NCBI GenBank assembly: GCA_028277395.1
Contig: JANQGJ010000098.1
Span: 1 to 64,000 of the forward strand
Reading direction: 5' to 3'
Origin: Bacteroidales bacterium
GTDB taxonomy: Bacteria; Bacteroidota; Bacteroidia; Bacteroidales; F082
DNA: 64,000 bases
Below the pieces are notes generated by a model. It saw only the letters and a list, made by a program, of their open reading frames with translations, made no database searches and was not told the origin of the DNA. The translations under genes and the position numbers were made by a program. This document shows, piece after piece, positions 37,453-46,455 of the stretch (the stretch's first letter is position 1; the number at the start of each line of letters is the position of its first letter).

Positions 37453-39435
37453 ATGAATATTAACCATAAATATAAACTTCTTCTAATATTTATAATCACC
37501 ATTATTGCATATTTACCTACACTTAATAATGATTTTACAAACTGGGATGATGATCATCAGGTTCTGGAAAACACTGACATTAAGGAGCTATCCATTGAAA
37601 ACATAATAACAATTTTCACATCCTCTTATGTGGGAATGTATCAACCGGTTACAACATTGTGCTTTGCAGTTGAGTATAGTTTATTCAGATCAAATCCGTC
37701 AGGATATCATATAGTTAGTTTGTTGTTTCACCTGCTAAACATTACTCTGGTATTTTGGTTAATATTTAGATTAATGAAAAAGAAAGATATTGCTCTTATC
37801 GTCGCATTGCTTTTTGCAGTACATCCTATGTTCGTTGAGGCTGTAGCATGGGTTTCCGCACGTAGTACACTTTTATATTCATTCTTCTATTTAAGCTCTG
37901 TTATAAGTTATTTGTATTACCTTCAGCACAACAGTATTAAATACCTGATCACTTCCATATTGTTTTTTATACTTTCAGTATTGTCCAAATCAATGGCAGT
38001 TACTTTACCAATCCTGTTATTACTGTGCGACTTCTACAGAAACAGAAAACTGCTCAGCGAACAGGTAATACTTGAGAAAATTCCATTTGTCATTTTATCA
38101 TTTACTTTTGGATTGGTTACTATTTTGTTAAGAGAGTCAGCAATTGAACAAACAGTTGGAAGATTCTCCATAATAGACAGGTTTTTTTTAGTTCCTTATC
38201 AATTATTATGGTATGTAGGAAAATTTGTTGTTCCAATAAATCTTTCAGCTTACTATCCAAACCCGGTAAAAATAAATGGGTTTTTGCCTGTATACTATTA
38301 TTTTTCTCCCATAGTACTTCCCCTGTTGGTTTTAATTATTTTCAAATTAAACAAGCTGCGCAAAGAGATTACTTTTTCGATACTTTTCTTTATAATTACT
38401 ATTTCCATAGTACTAAAAGTCTACGACTTTGGTGATCAAATAGTAACCGACAGATATACATATATTCCCTACATTGGATTGTTTTTGATAATTGGTATTA
38501 TCTATAAACAAGTGACTGATCAAAACTGTAACCTATTAAAACCCATCCAAATCGTTTTATTATGTTTAGTTCTCTTATTTGCTGTATTAACATTCAATCG
38601 TGTTAAAATATGGAATAACAGTATCAGTCTCTGGGATGATGTGATAATGAAATACAACAACATCGCTATCGCATATAATAATCGCGGTTTGGGTAAAGAA
38701 CTTTCGGGTAATATTCCTGAAGCTTTAGAGGATTACAATGTTGCAATAAATTTAAACCCTGAATTTTATCTGCCATTTGTAAACAGAGGAAATTTATTTT
38801 TTAAATCCGGTAATTATGAAGAAGCATTAAGAGACTTCAACACAGCAATTAGATTCAATCCTGATTTTGACAGAGTTTATAACAACAGAGGAACTTTAAG
38901 AATGAAATCAGGAGATCATGGAGCTGCATTGAGGGATTATAATACAGCCATTGAATTAAATCCAAAATTTGCTCAAAGTTACTACAACAGAGGTGTTGTG
39001 AAAAGAGAGATGGGAGACTTACAAGGAGCACTGACAGACTATAATACAGCAATAAAATTAAATAATAAATATAATGACGCTTATTATAACAGAGGGCTTC
39101 TTAAAGGTCAGCAACTAGGAGATTTACATGGAGCAATAGATGATCTTAATAATGCAATATACCTTGATCATTCGAAAAGCGAATACTTTGAATGCAGAGC
39201 GATAATAAATAGCCTGCTCAAAAAACACACTAATGCTCTTAAGGATTATAACATTGCAATACAGATGGATAACGAAAATTCAAATGCATATTTAAACAGA
39301 GCAAGGTTATTTCTTGAATTAGAAGAATTTGAAAAAGCAAAGCAGGATGTAAACTCAGCCCAAAGATTAGGATGTAGTGTTAGCCCAAAACTTATTAAAA
39401 ATATTAACAACGGATGCTCAACGAATTCAAAATAA
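37453..39435 (+). CDS. TMTC-like GT-C membrane protein with TPR tail
   Basis: This 660-residue protein has an N-terminal GT-C-type membrane region of about ten helices (1-395) with the luminal/periplasmic acidic motif N30-W-D-D-D34 right after helix one, and the YQPVTTL, FAVHPMFVEAVAWVSAR and DRYTYIPYIG segments known from TMTC/DUF1736 proteins. The C-terminal 250 residues contain six to seven tetratricopeptide repeats (AxxxYNxAIxLNP pattern). Eukaryotic TMTC proteins are O-mannosyltransferases on cadherins, and bacterial members are mostly untested. A glycosyltransferase role using a polyprenyl-linked sugar is likely by family but not proven. It is divergent from the large hybrid sensor. Confidence 0.85.
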   Translation: MNINHKYKLLLIFIITIIAYLPTLNNDFTNWDDDHQVLENTDIKELSIENIITIFTSSYVGMYQPVTTLCFAVEYSLFRSNPSGYHIVSLLFHLLNITLVFWLIFRLMKKKDIALIVALLFAVHPMFVEAVAWVSARSTLLYSFFYLSSVISYLYYLQHNSIKYLITSILFFILSVLSKSMAVTLPILLLLCDFYRNRKLLSEQVILEKIPFVILSFTFGLVTILLRESAIEQTVGRFSIIDRFFLVPYQLLWYVGKFVVPINLSAYYPNPVKINGFLPVYYYFSPIVLPLLVLIIFKLNKLRKEITFSILFFIITISIVLKVYDFGDQIVTDRYTYIPYIGLFLIIGIIYKQVTDQNCNLLKPIQIVLLCLVLLFAVLTFNRVKIWNNSISLWDDVIMKYNNIAIAYNNRGLGKELSGNIPEALEDYNVAINLNPEFYLPFVNRGNLFFKSGNYEEALRDFNTAIRFNPDFDRVYNNRGTLRMKSGDHGAALRDYNTAIELNPKFAQSYYNRGVVKREMGDLQGALTDYNTAIKLNNKYNDAYYNRGLLKGQQLGDLHGAIDDLNNAIYLDHSKSEYFECRAIINSLLKKHTNALKDYNIAIQMDNENSNAYLNRARLFLELEEFEKAKQDVNSAQRLGCSVSPKLIKNINNGCSTNSK

Positions 39436-39555
39436 CCTGCTTTTACTTTCTAAAAGATGAATGATATCATTCCAACCATTCAATTCAGGTTAATATTTAA
39501 TAGTTTATATATCTTTACGGCTGAAAAAATCGTACAAACTACATTATTTTAAGTT

Positions 39556-40260
39556 ATGAAACTAATACATGCTATACTGTCGGTAATTTTTGTAATAATT
39601 ATTACTTCATGCGACAATCCGAAAAAATCCTCCAATACAAAAGAAATATCGGATTTCGACTATAACGGAACCATAAAAGAAGTTATTCAGACATCTAACT
39701 ATACTTATTGCTTTGTTACAGATGATAATAATGAACATTGGATTGCTATATCTAAAGCTGATTTAAAGCCGGGACAAACTTTATATTTCAACCAGGGACT
39801 TGAGATGATTGACTTTCACAGCAAGGAACTTGACCGAACGTTTCCTTCCGTTTTCTTTGTACAAAAGGCAAGTACAGAACCAAATTCAATGTCGAAACTG
39901 ATGCCTGAAACCACAAAGCCGGTAAAACCGGAAATTGTAAAATACAATTCCAACGTTGAAAAAGCCAAGGATGGTATTTCTATTGCCGAACTTTATTCAA
40001 ACATTAAGAAATATGATGGTAATGTTGTTAAAATAAGAGGAAAAGTTACAAAATTCAATGGTGGTATTCTTGGCAAAAACTGGATCCATATACAGGACGG
40101 TACAGACTATGACGGCAATTTTGATCTGACTGTAACAACCCTTGAAAGTGTTAATGTAGATGCAGTTGTTACATTTGAAGGCACAATTGCTACAGATAAG
40201 GACTTTGGTGCAGGGTACACCTATTCCGTAATTATGGAACAGGCCGTAATAATACAGTAA
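39556..40260 (+). CDS. OB-fold lipoprotein
   Basis: This 234-residue protein has a lipoprotein signal with lipobox ending TSC near residue 19. The mature protein has two parts: a small beta domain (about 33-110, with GTIKEVIQTSNYTYCFV) and a C-terminal OB-fold (about 140-230) with VVKIRGKVTKFN, GKNWIHIQDGT and VTFEGTIATDKDFGAGY, as in the nucleic-acid-binding-like OB domains common in Bacteroidota lipoproteins. Lipid anchoring makes nucleic acid binding in the cytoplasm unlikely. The function is unknown. Confidence 0.82.
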   Translation: MKLIHAILSVIFVIIITSCDNPKKSSNTKEISDFDYNGTIKEVIQTSNYTYCFVTDDNNEHWIAISKADLKPGQTLYFNQGLEMIDFHSKELDRTFPSVFFVQKASTEPNSMSKLMPETTKPVKPEIVKYNSNVEKAKDGISIAELYSNIKKYDGNVVKIRGKVTKFNGGILGKNWIHIQDGTDYDGNFDLTVTTLESVNVDAVVTFEGTIATDKDFGAGYTYSVIMEQAVIIQ

Positions 40261-40301
40261 TTGAATTTTACGGATAATATATTACTGTGCATATATACAG
40301 G

Positions 40302-41168
40302 CTAAAATTTCCGAAGCACATCTTTAACCGACCGCAGGTAACCACCACCAAACAGGTTAACATGAACCATTAACGGATACAAATTACAGTATTGTAATCT
40401 GTCTTCCCATCCTTTTTCCAGAGGAAAGGTTCTGTTATAACTTTGATAGAACAACGTATCAAAACCTCCAAACAGCTTCGACATTCCCATATCCATCTCC
40501 CTGTGTCCGTAGTAAACTGCAGGATCAATAATTACCGGTTTACCTCTGCTGTTTACCATGAAATTACCACTCCATAAATCGCCATGAAGTAAAGCAGAAT
40601 CTTCTTCAGGAAATATATTATCTACTTCTTTGTAGAATCTATCAAATGCTTTTACCGTGCCTCCGTCGATACCACCCTTATTTCTAGCGAGTTTGACCTG
40701 GTATCCTAATCTCTCATTAATAAAAAAATCTGTCCAGCTATCATGTTTTCTGTTAATCTGGTTCAGTGAACCAATATAGTTATTATGGTCAAGCCCAAAA
40801 TAATCAGATGTATGTTTGTGTAACAATGCTAATCTATAACCAAACTCGTCCCAGAATTCATTTGATACACTGCCTGAAATAATATACTTCATAAGCAACA
40901 AAGCCTGATCACCTTCTTCACTGTAACCAATGATCTCTGGTACATCAATCTCATTTGTACTTTCAAGCAGTTCTATCCCCAAAGCTTCCTTTTCAAACAT
41001 TTGAGGGTACATGTTCGCAGAATTTAATTTTACAAAGTAGTCACCGCAGGATGTTTCAACTTTGCAGGTATCATTAATTGACCCTCCCCCTACAGCACTA
41101 TAACTCTTTATATCAACATTTTCTTTGGTTACTTCAGAAATCATTGACTTCACTTTATCAATCCACAT
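40302..41168 (-). CDS. Fructosamine-3-kinase-family protein
   Basis: The 288-residue product has a full fructosamine kinase fold: GGGSINDTCKV loop, YFVKLN Lys, the catalytic LLHGDLWSGNF segment near residue 195, and the metal-binding IIDPAVYYGHREMDMGM stretch. These kinases phosphorylate ketosamines on glycated proteins or free amines so that they break down, and bacterial members may act on ribulosamines. It is a monocistronic gene, convergent with the OB-fold lipoprotein (41 bp apart). A 1.1-kb gene-free region lies upstream. Confidence 0.9.
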   Translation of the reverse strand: MWIDKVKSMISEVTKENVDIKSYSAVGGGSINDTCKVETSCGDYFVKLNSANMYPQMFEKEALGIELLESTNEIDVPEIIGYSEEGDQALLLMKYIISGSVSNEFWDEFGYRLALLHKHTSDYFGLDHNNYIGSLNQINRKHDSWTDFFINERLGYQVKLARNKGGIDGGTVKAFDRFYKEVDNIFPEEDSALLHGDLWSGNFMVNSRGKPVIIDPAVYYGHREMDMGMSKLFGGFDTLFYQSYNRTFPLEKGWEDRLQYCNLYPLMVHVNLFGGGYLRSVKDVLRKF

Positions 41169-41650
41169 AATTGTCAGAATTAAAATGTGAAATTACGAAA
41201 TTCAAAGAAAACCTAAAAATCTGAGAGTATACATAGTATGTCGAAAATATCAATGATCTATAAAACATTCTACAATTGTTTACAATGAATTACCCTATCA
41301 GGAAATGTTTACCTAATCACCTAAATTTTAAAACAACATTTGTATATTCCAAAAAAGGTTAGTGTTTATTTACAAATAAATTACTTGTAAAATATTCAAA
41401 TCGCTTATTAATAAAAGTTAGAAAAGATATGCCATATATTAATAACACATTTTTATTACAACTTTGTTTTTAATACTCTGTCCGTTATGATATTGAAGTA
41501 ATAAAGAGATAATTAGAAGGTTTTCTTTGGGTTTTCATAAACATTTTTGATATCTCCGGAATATATTATCAATCAGTACATAATCACCTGGTAAGATTAT
41601 CTCAATTTCAAATATCAGTCGTAAGGTTAGTAAAGTGTAGAATTAATAAA

Positions 41651-41701
41651 GGCAGCATTAACATTATCAATTTCAGTTTATCCATATCTGTCAATGCTGC
41701 C
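41651..41701. other. Isolated 9-bp inverted repeat
   Basis: GGCAGCATT (41651-41659) pairs exactly with AATGCTGCC (41693-41701) around a 33-nt loop, with a further ACA/TGT pairing after one bulge on each side. On the minus strand it is followed by T-rich sequence (tttattaatt). It lies about 590 bp past the end of queD, so it could be a distal terminator or part of a small RNA. Confidence 0.5.
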
Positions 41702-41844
41702 AAAAATAATTGTAATTATTAATATAATTCGACTTATACCTTCATGTTTCAAAAAAATTTCATTTTGCATTACAAAAGTATCTTTAGCATATATGTGACG
41801 CAATACCTTGATGTGGGTATTTGGAGATAATATTCTATGGCTTA

Positions 41845-41885
41845 ATGGCTTGCCTGCCGGAATTTATGGAGGCAGGTTAGATTGT
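41845..41885. repeat. Dispersed intergenic repeat, copy 1
   Basis: This 41-bp unit begins atggcttgcctgccgg and ends ggcaggttagattgt. The inner part can fold, as cctgcc pairs with ggcagg. It is repeated at 42016-42056 in the same orientation. Confidence 0.85.
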
Positions 41886-41920
41886 TATATGGTTCGATTG
41901 TCATATGTACCCAAACTCGT

Positions 41921-41945
41921 CCTCGATTAACGGAGTGTATCGAGG
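41921..41945. repeat. 7-bp inverted repeat inside the repeat block
   Basis: CCTCGAT (41921-41927) and ATCGAGG (41939-41945) form a perfect stem with an 11-nt loop. It lies between the two copies of the dispersed repeat. Confidence 0.55.
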
Positions 41946-42015
41946 ATGTATTTTGCATTAGCATTTGCAATGCGGATTTGATTTCTGCCTGATTGTGTGA
42001 TTGTTCGATGGCTCG

Positions 42016-42056
42016 ATGGCTTGCCTGCCGGAATTTATGGAGGCAGGTTAGATTGT
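42016..42056. repeat. Dispersed intergenic repeat, copy 2
   Basis: This is an essentially identical copy of the unit at 41845-41885, 171 bp further on. Flanking words of the gattgttcgatgg type recur around both copies. Confidence 0.85.
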
Positions 42057-42231
42057 TTCATGGTTCTCAATTCGATGGATTCCAGGACAAGACACAATAG
42101 AGCAGTAGAACAATGTGACAATCGAACAATATCAACTTGAAAATTCTAAGATGAGGTATTACGGGTTTAATAACCTTTTGCGTAAATCTGTTTCAGGACA
42201 ATAGACAATACACCTACCAACAGTTATTGCA

Positions 42232-42243
42232 GCAGGCAAGCCA
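42232..42243. repeat. Inverted fragment of the dispersed repeat
   Basis: GCAGGCAAGCCA is the exact reverse complement of the first 12 bp shared by the two direct copies (tggcttgcctgc). It marks the right border of the repeat block, 44 bp from the end of queD. Confidence 0.55.
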
Positions 42244-42286
42244 GGATTCAATTTTCAAATCTAATAATCATCAAATTTTCAAATTA

Positions 42287-42742
42287 TTAATTATCCTCAG
42301 CATACCACTCAGCAAATGAGGTAACAGTTTCCCTGAGCAGGAGATATTTTAATTTAACGTTTGATGGTAATTTCTTTGAGATACGGGATGCAAAATCCAC
42401 AATCATCAATTCACTGGTTGGTTGGTAATCCACGAGAATGACTTTCTCAAAATTTGCGCTGATTTCATCGATCAATGTTGAAGGCATGCTACTGTTAAGC
42501 ACGAGTGCATGGTCGAAATCATCTACAATTACTGATCGTACAATTCGTTTCAAGTCACCAAAATCCATCACCATGCCTAATTTTGGATTATCTGTATCAT
42601 CAATTGGTGTTCCTGAAATCGTTACCATCAACTCGTATGAATGACCATGAATATTTCTACAAGGACCGTCATAACCCTTCAGGGCATGAGCCATCTCAAA
42701 TTTAAATTCTTTGGTAATTCTAACTGTCAGCTGTTTATTCAT
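42287..42742 (-). CDS. queD: 6-carboxy-5,6,7,8-tetrahydropterin synthase (QueD/PTPS family)
   Basis: QueD converts 7,8-dihydroneopterin triphosphate to 6-carboxytetrahydropterin in queuosine/7-deazaguanine synthesis. The 151-residue protein has the zinc ligands H19 (FEMAHAL) and H32-G-H34, the catalytic Cys C28 in the CRNIHGH spacing of QueD, and the C-terminal Glu in ETVTSFAEW. C28 four residues before the HGH fits QueD better than folate-route PTPS. It starts 7 bp after the endonuclease gene. queC and queE are not in the window. Confidence 0.9.
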   Translation of the reverse strand: MNKQLTVRITKEFKFEMAHALKGYDGPCRNIHGHSYELMVTISGTPIDDTDNPKLGMVMDFGDLKRIVRSVIVDDFDHALVLNSSMPSTLIDEISANFEKVILVDYQPTSELMIVDFASRISKKLPSNVKLKYLLLRETVTSFAEWYAEDN

Positions 42743-42749
42743 ATTACCA

Positions 42750-43778
42750 TTATTTTGATGCTACAATAAATGATGCTCGCTCAATTAACTGCTGATCAGG
42801 GTTTTCAACATTCAGACAATACCAGCCATTGGGTAGATTCCTGATATCTACACTATTATTCATGTCTGCCAGGATACCCTTTTTTACAGTATTACCAGTT
42901 ACAGAGCAAATTTTATAAGTATAACTTCCCGGCTCTTTTAATGCAATATTAAGTAATTCACTTGCCGGTACCGGATACAATGTACGGATTACTGACTTCC
43001 TATCTTCAATTGAACTTGCATTTCCCCAGATAGCATCAACATATTCAGGATGGTCAATAAAGGGATTCCTGTTATTCTGGTACTGATAATATATTACATC
43101 ATTCCGATTTCTTTCAAAATCATCTGGCGGGTCTTGAGAATTCCACAAAATAAGCTGTGAAAGTTTACCATGTTTTGGGTTTGGTGATGTATTTACATAA
43201 TCTACTATTTCAAGATCCGGTTCCCCGTTTCCTCCTTCATACCTTGTGGCCATATAAAATATCATACGTGCCACATCTCCCTTCACTTCATCACGAGGTT
43301 CAAACGAATCACCATCCCTGAAACACCCCGGAGCTTCATTTACTGGATTTCCTCCTATGTCAAAATCCAGGTTTCCACGATCACTATTCACTGACGCATC
43401 AGTAGGTCGTATGTGATGAGCATCTGTTCCTGCTGGCGGATTATTGCCAAAATCACCATGCGATTTTGCCCAAGCATGTTCACGATTCCAGTCGTTTGCA
43501 CCACCTCCGAAAGTGCTTTTTGCCTGTGATCGACCTGTATAAAGTAATATTACGTTGTTACTGTTGTTTGGGTCTTCATCAGTGTTTTTTAATATATAAT
43601 CACGTAATGCATTGTAGGAATACTCCTGATGATCATCTATGATATTATGAAGTGCATTTTTAAGGTCATTTCCTGTTAATCCCTGTGCACTCTGGTAATA
43701 TCCGGAAGGTATTTGTGCTGTTACTGTACTTATAACAGCTAATACTATTATATTTAATACAATGATCTTTTTCGTCAT
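42750..43778 (-). CDS. Secreted endonuclease I with T9SS sorting domain
   Basis: This 342-residue extracellular nuclease has a signal peptide (ending VTAQ, about 1-22) and the endonuclease I fold with the catalytic WNREHAWAKSHG segment, GTDAHHIRPTDASVNSDRGN and GDVARMIFYMATRY. The last 80 residues form a type A T9SS sorting domain (LYPVPASELLNIAL, then NGWYCLNV). It should cut DNA outside the cell for nutrient or phosphate use. ATG 43778 is chosen. A TTG two codons upstream is the only longer option. Confidence 0.92.
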   Translation of the reverse strand: MTKKIIVLNIIVLAVISTVTAQIPSGYYQSAQGLTGNDLKNALHNIIDDHQEYSYNALRDYILKNTDEDPNNSNNVILLYTGRSQAKSTFGGGANDWNREHAWAKSHGDFGNNPPAGTDAHHIRPTDASVNSDRGNLDFDIGGNPVNEAPGCFRDGDSFEPRDEVKGDVARMIFYMATRYEGGNGEPDLEIVDYVNTSPNPKHGKLSQLILWNSQDPPDDFERNRNDVIYYQYQNNRNPFIDHPEYVDAIWGNASSIEDRKSVIRTLYPVPASELLNIALKEPGSYTYKICSVTGNTVKKGILADMNNSVDIRNLPNGWYCLNVENPDQQLIERASFIVASK

Positions 43779-43789
43779 TTTCAATTTAA

Positions 43790-44338
43790 TTACAAGTAAA
43801 AGAAAGAGAAATAAACAGCTGCCGCAAGCATTACAAAACCTCCAATTGTATAAAGCAATGATGCAAATGCCAATGAAAGTTTTCCCGGTTTCATAGCTAA
43901 TCCTCCGATAGAAATTAGTAATGATGATGAGATAAGGAATATTAACATGGACTTTTCGTCAAACTTCATGTAATAAAACAAAATACCTGTTAAAAATGAA
44001 TTAATACCCTGGGCAACCGCAGCTAATGCAACATGGCTAACATTTGTAATTGTATATGTTCTTTCTCCTTTCCTAATATTAAAGACTTCCATCAGCATCC
44101 GTATGCCAATCAAAAGAAAGCCAATAAAAACAACTACACTTTTAAATCCCTCCATCAGATACATGAAAGATTCCCCTGTTTTTAACCCAAACCAAAATGT
44201 CAGCACCTGGGTTACCGATAAAACCAGAATAAGAAAAAACGACCGGGCATAGTTTTCAGAAGCATTTATTCCTATAGCAACAGGAAGTACCTGGACTGAA
44301 AGAAACAATAATATTACAATAAGAATTGCAGTAAGCAT
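43790..44338 (-). CDS. MntP-like membrane protein with altered metal-site residues
   Basis: The 182-residue protein has six membrane helices in two halves, like the MntP/DUF204 manganese exporter family (LTAILIVILLFLSVQVLPVAIGIN, VVFIGFLLIGIRML, VALAAVAQGINSFLTG, ISIGGLAMKPG). In MntP each half carries a key Asp in an SxDAxAxxxG motif. Here those positions read VQVLPVAIG and GINSFLTGI, with no Asp. So it is either a diverged exporter or has another job. ATG 44338 is used; a longer frame starts with TTG. It ends 11 bp before the endonuclease gene. Confidence 0.65.
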   Translation of the reverse strand: MLTAILIVILLFLSVQVLPVAIGINASENYARSFFLILVLSVTQVLTFWFGLKTGESFMYLMEGFKSVVVFIGFLLIGIRMLMEVFNIRKGERTYTITNVSHVALAAVAQGINSFLTGILFYYMKFDEKSMLIFLISSSLLISIGGLAMKPGKLSLAFASLLYTIGGFVMLAAAVYFSFFYL

Positions 44339-44430
44339 GCTTTTGTGATTTACCGGCAAAAATAACTAATTGTTTACAACTGGTTTCAACATTATTAACT
44401 TTATAAAACAAACGTTTATAGTCTGTTATT

Positions 44431-44916
44431 TTAATTTGTCGGATATATTAATCCAATAATATTTTCAAGCCAATGTGCATCAACCTCATCAAAGCTGTCC
44501 GGTTCAACACTATCAACATCCATTACCCCGATTATTTGGTTGTCTGAACCTTTAATTGGAACAACTATTTCAGAAGCCGATCTGGAATCACAGGCAATGT
44601 GACCTGGAAATTTATCAACATCAGGAACTACTAATGTTGATCCTTGATTTATTGCTGCCCAGCATACACCTTTGTTTTTTTCAAGATCAATACATGCAAG
44701 CGATCCCTGATATGGACCTACCTGAAGTTTTCCATCCTGCAGGAAATAGAATCCTGTCCAAAAAAAATAATCCATTTTATGATGAAGAACAGCAATTATG
44801 GTTGACATATTCGACAGACTGTTGTTACTGCTCTTATCTATTAACACTTTTATTTGCGTATAAAGTCTCTGATAGCGTTTTTGTTTCTTTTCTGAGTTCA
44901 TATTTGTATAATTCAT
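44431..44916 (-). CDS. Free methionine-(R)-sulfoxide reductase (GAF domain)
   Basis: This 161-residue GAF-domain enzyme reduces free Met-(R)-sulfoxide. All three family cysteines are present, C75 in GSLACIDL, C85 in GVCWAAI and C109 in GHIACDSRS, with spacings of 10 and 24 residues that match the E. coli enzyme. The SEIVVPI strand and MDVDS end follow. Two close ATGs (44916 and 44901) are possible, and the domain is complete with either. Confidence 0.92.
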   Translation of the reverse strand: MNYTNMNSEKKQKRYQRLYTQIKVLIDKSSNNSLSNMSTIIAVLHHKMDYFFWTGFYFLQDGKLQVGPYQGSLACIDLEKNKGVCWAAINQGSTLVVPDVDKFPGHIACDSRSASEIVVPIKGSDNQIIGVMDVDSVEPDSFDEVDAHWLENIIGLIYPTN

Positions 44917-45078
44917 ATAAAGATAAATGGTATTTGATAATACCGTATGAAACTTGCCAGCCTATCTTTGAAACTTCAAAAACAGGGTGGCAATAATAAG
45001 CCTTTTTGGCAAACAAGCTTATAAATTGCTTATACAAACTTAATTATGTTTGCCGGCTATATAAACTTAAAAGCTAGT

Positions 45079-46455
45079 CTAAACTTTTTCCAACTCAACT
45101 GTAAAATGTCTTAATATGGGGGCTTCTTTTACTATTTTTAATCCTTTTGTGATTTTATCCCTACGTTCAAACACATTTATTATTGCGGCTGCAACATATC
45201 TCATATGGTCATTGGTATATGTTCTGCGTGGTATAGCCAGCCTCATTAACTCCAGATCAGGATACCTGTTTTGTCCTGTTACAGGATCCCTGTCGGCCAT
45301 GATACTGCCAATTTCTACTCCTCTAACCCCGCCTTCTATATATAGTTCAACGGCAAGTGTTTGTGCCACATATTCTTCTTTGGGAATATTGGGTAAAAAT
45401 CGCTTGGCATCAACGAAAATTGCGTGACCACCAAAAGGATACTGTACCGGAATACCCTTATCCCTTAACATTTGACCAAGAAAAGCTACCTGTCCTATTC
45501 TTGATTCAAGATGGTCAAACTCTGTTCCATCGTATAATCCCTGTGCAAGTGCGTTCATATCACGACCTGACATTCCACCATAAGTATTAAACCCTTCGAA
45601 AAGTATATTATATACACTGGCTTTATCAAATACTTCTTTGTGACGGAATCCAATAAAACCTCCCATATTTACTATGGCATCTTTTTTACTGCTCATAGTC
45701 ATACCATCGGCATATGAAAACATCTCTTTCACAATATCCCGGATGGAAGTATTTCCATATCCCTCTTCACGCATTTTAATGAAATAAGCGTTTTCGGCAA
45801 ATCTGGCAGAATCATAATAAACCGGTATCCCATACTTCCTTGCCACTGCTGATACCTCTTTCATATTTTTCATTGAAACCGGCTGTCCTCCCGAAGTATT
45901 ACAGGTAACAGTAACTATGATTAACGGGATCTTTTCTTTTGGATTATTACTGAGAACCTTCTCAAGTTTATTAACATCAATATTTCCTTTAAAAGGATAA
46001 TCCAGCTCCGTATCAAATGCTTCATCTATTGTACAATCAACAGCTTGTGATTTTCTAAATTCAATATGAGCTTTTGTTGTATCAAAATGAGAATTACCGG
46101 GGACAATATCTCCCTCCTTTATTAAAGCTGAAAACAGTACATTTTCAGCTGCCCTACCCTGGTGAGTTGGTAAAAAATAATCGAAACCGGTAATATGTTT
46201 TATTGCATTTTTGAGTTTATAATAAGAAGATGCCCCTGCATAACTTTCATCACCAAGCATCATTTCTGACCATTGCCTGTCGCTCATGGCCCCTGTACCG
46301 GAGTCTGTTAACAAATCAACAAAAACCTGGTTACTTCTTAAATTAAAAAGGTTGTAATTAGCATTTTTTATCCACTCTTCCCTTTCTTCACGCGTACTGC
46401 GTCGGATAGGTTCCACCATTTTTATTTTAAAAGATTCTGCAAATGGAAGTTTCAT
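45079..46455 (-). CDS. tnaA: Tryptophanase (tryptophan indole-lyase)
   Basis: TnaA splits tryptophan into indole, pyruvate and ammonia with pyridoxal phosphate. The 458-residue product matches the beta-eliminating lyase family: LLTDSGTGAMSD, PTHQGRAAEN, DSARFAENAYFIK, the Lys pair 257-258 in MSSKKDAIVNMGG that includes the PLP lysine, and FNTYGGMSGRDM. DSARFAEN (not DATRCVEN), GVRGVEIGS and RHFT near the end favour tryptophanase over tyrosine phenol-lyase, though substrate choice needs assay. No tnaB permease or tnaC-like leader lies next to it. The ATG start is followed upstream by a 324-bp gap. Confidence 0.88.
   Translation of the reverse strand: MKLPFAESFKIKMVEPIRRSTREEREEWIKNANYNLFNLRSNQVFVDLLTDSGTGAMSDRQWSEMMLGDESYAGASSYYKLKNAIKHITGFDYFLPTHQGRAAENVLFSALIKEGDIVPGNSHFDTTKAHIEFRKSQAVDCTIDEAFDTELDYPFKGNIDVNKLEKVLSNNPKEKIPLIIVTVTCNTSGGQPVSMKNMKEVSAVARKYGIPVYYDSARFAENAYFIKMREEGYGNTSIRDIVKEMFSYADGMTMSSKKDAIVNMGGFIGFRHKEVFDKASVYNILFEGFNTYGGMSGRDMNALAQGLYDGTEFDHLESRIGQVAFLGQMLRDKGIPVQYPFGGHAIFVDAKRFLPNIPKEEYVAQTLAVELYIEGGVRGVEIGSIMADRDPVTGQNRYPDLELMRLAIPRRTYTNDHMRYVAAAIINVFERRDKITKGLKIVKEAPILRHFTVELEKV

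Larger units (their letters stand above)
41169..42286. other. 1.1-kb gene-free region with hairpins and repeats
   Basis: No reading frame, tRNA or known RNA family is supported in this longest gap of the window. The left 450 bp are featureless AT-rich sequence. At 41651-41701 lies a 9-bp hairpin. From 41845 to 42243 lies a repeat-rich, less AT-rich block with two direct copies of one unit, an inverted fragment and a 7-bp hairpin (see separate entries). Confidence 0.7.

Noticed and set aside
41845-42056. CRISPR array from the repeated units
   Set aside because: There are only two direct copies, 171 bp apart, without regular spacers and without cas genes.
41169-42286. tRNA, tmRNA, RNase P RNA or a riboswitch in the long gap
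   Set aside because: No cloverleaf, T-loop or known conserved core was seen. A CTGAGA-like word near 41220 lacks the rest of a TPP riboswitch.
45079-46455. Tyrosine phenol-lyase instead of tryptophanase
   Set aside because: The DSARFAEN segment, the GVRGVEIGS segment and the RHFT end agree with tryptophanase rather than with tyrosine phenol-lyase.
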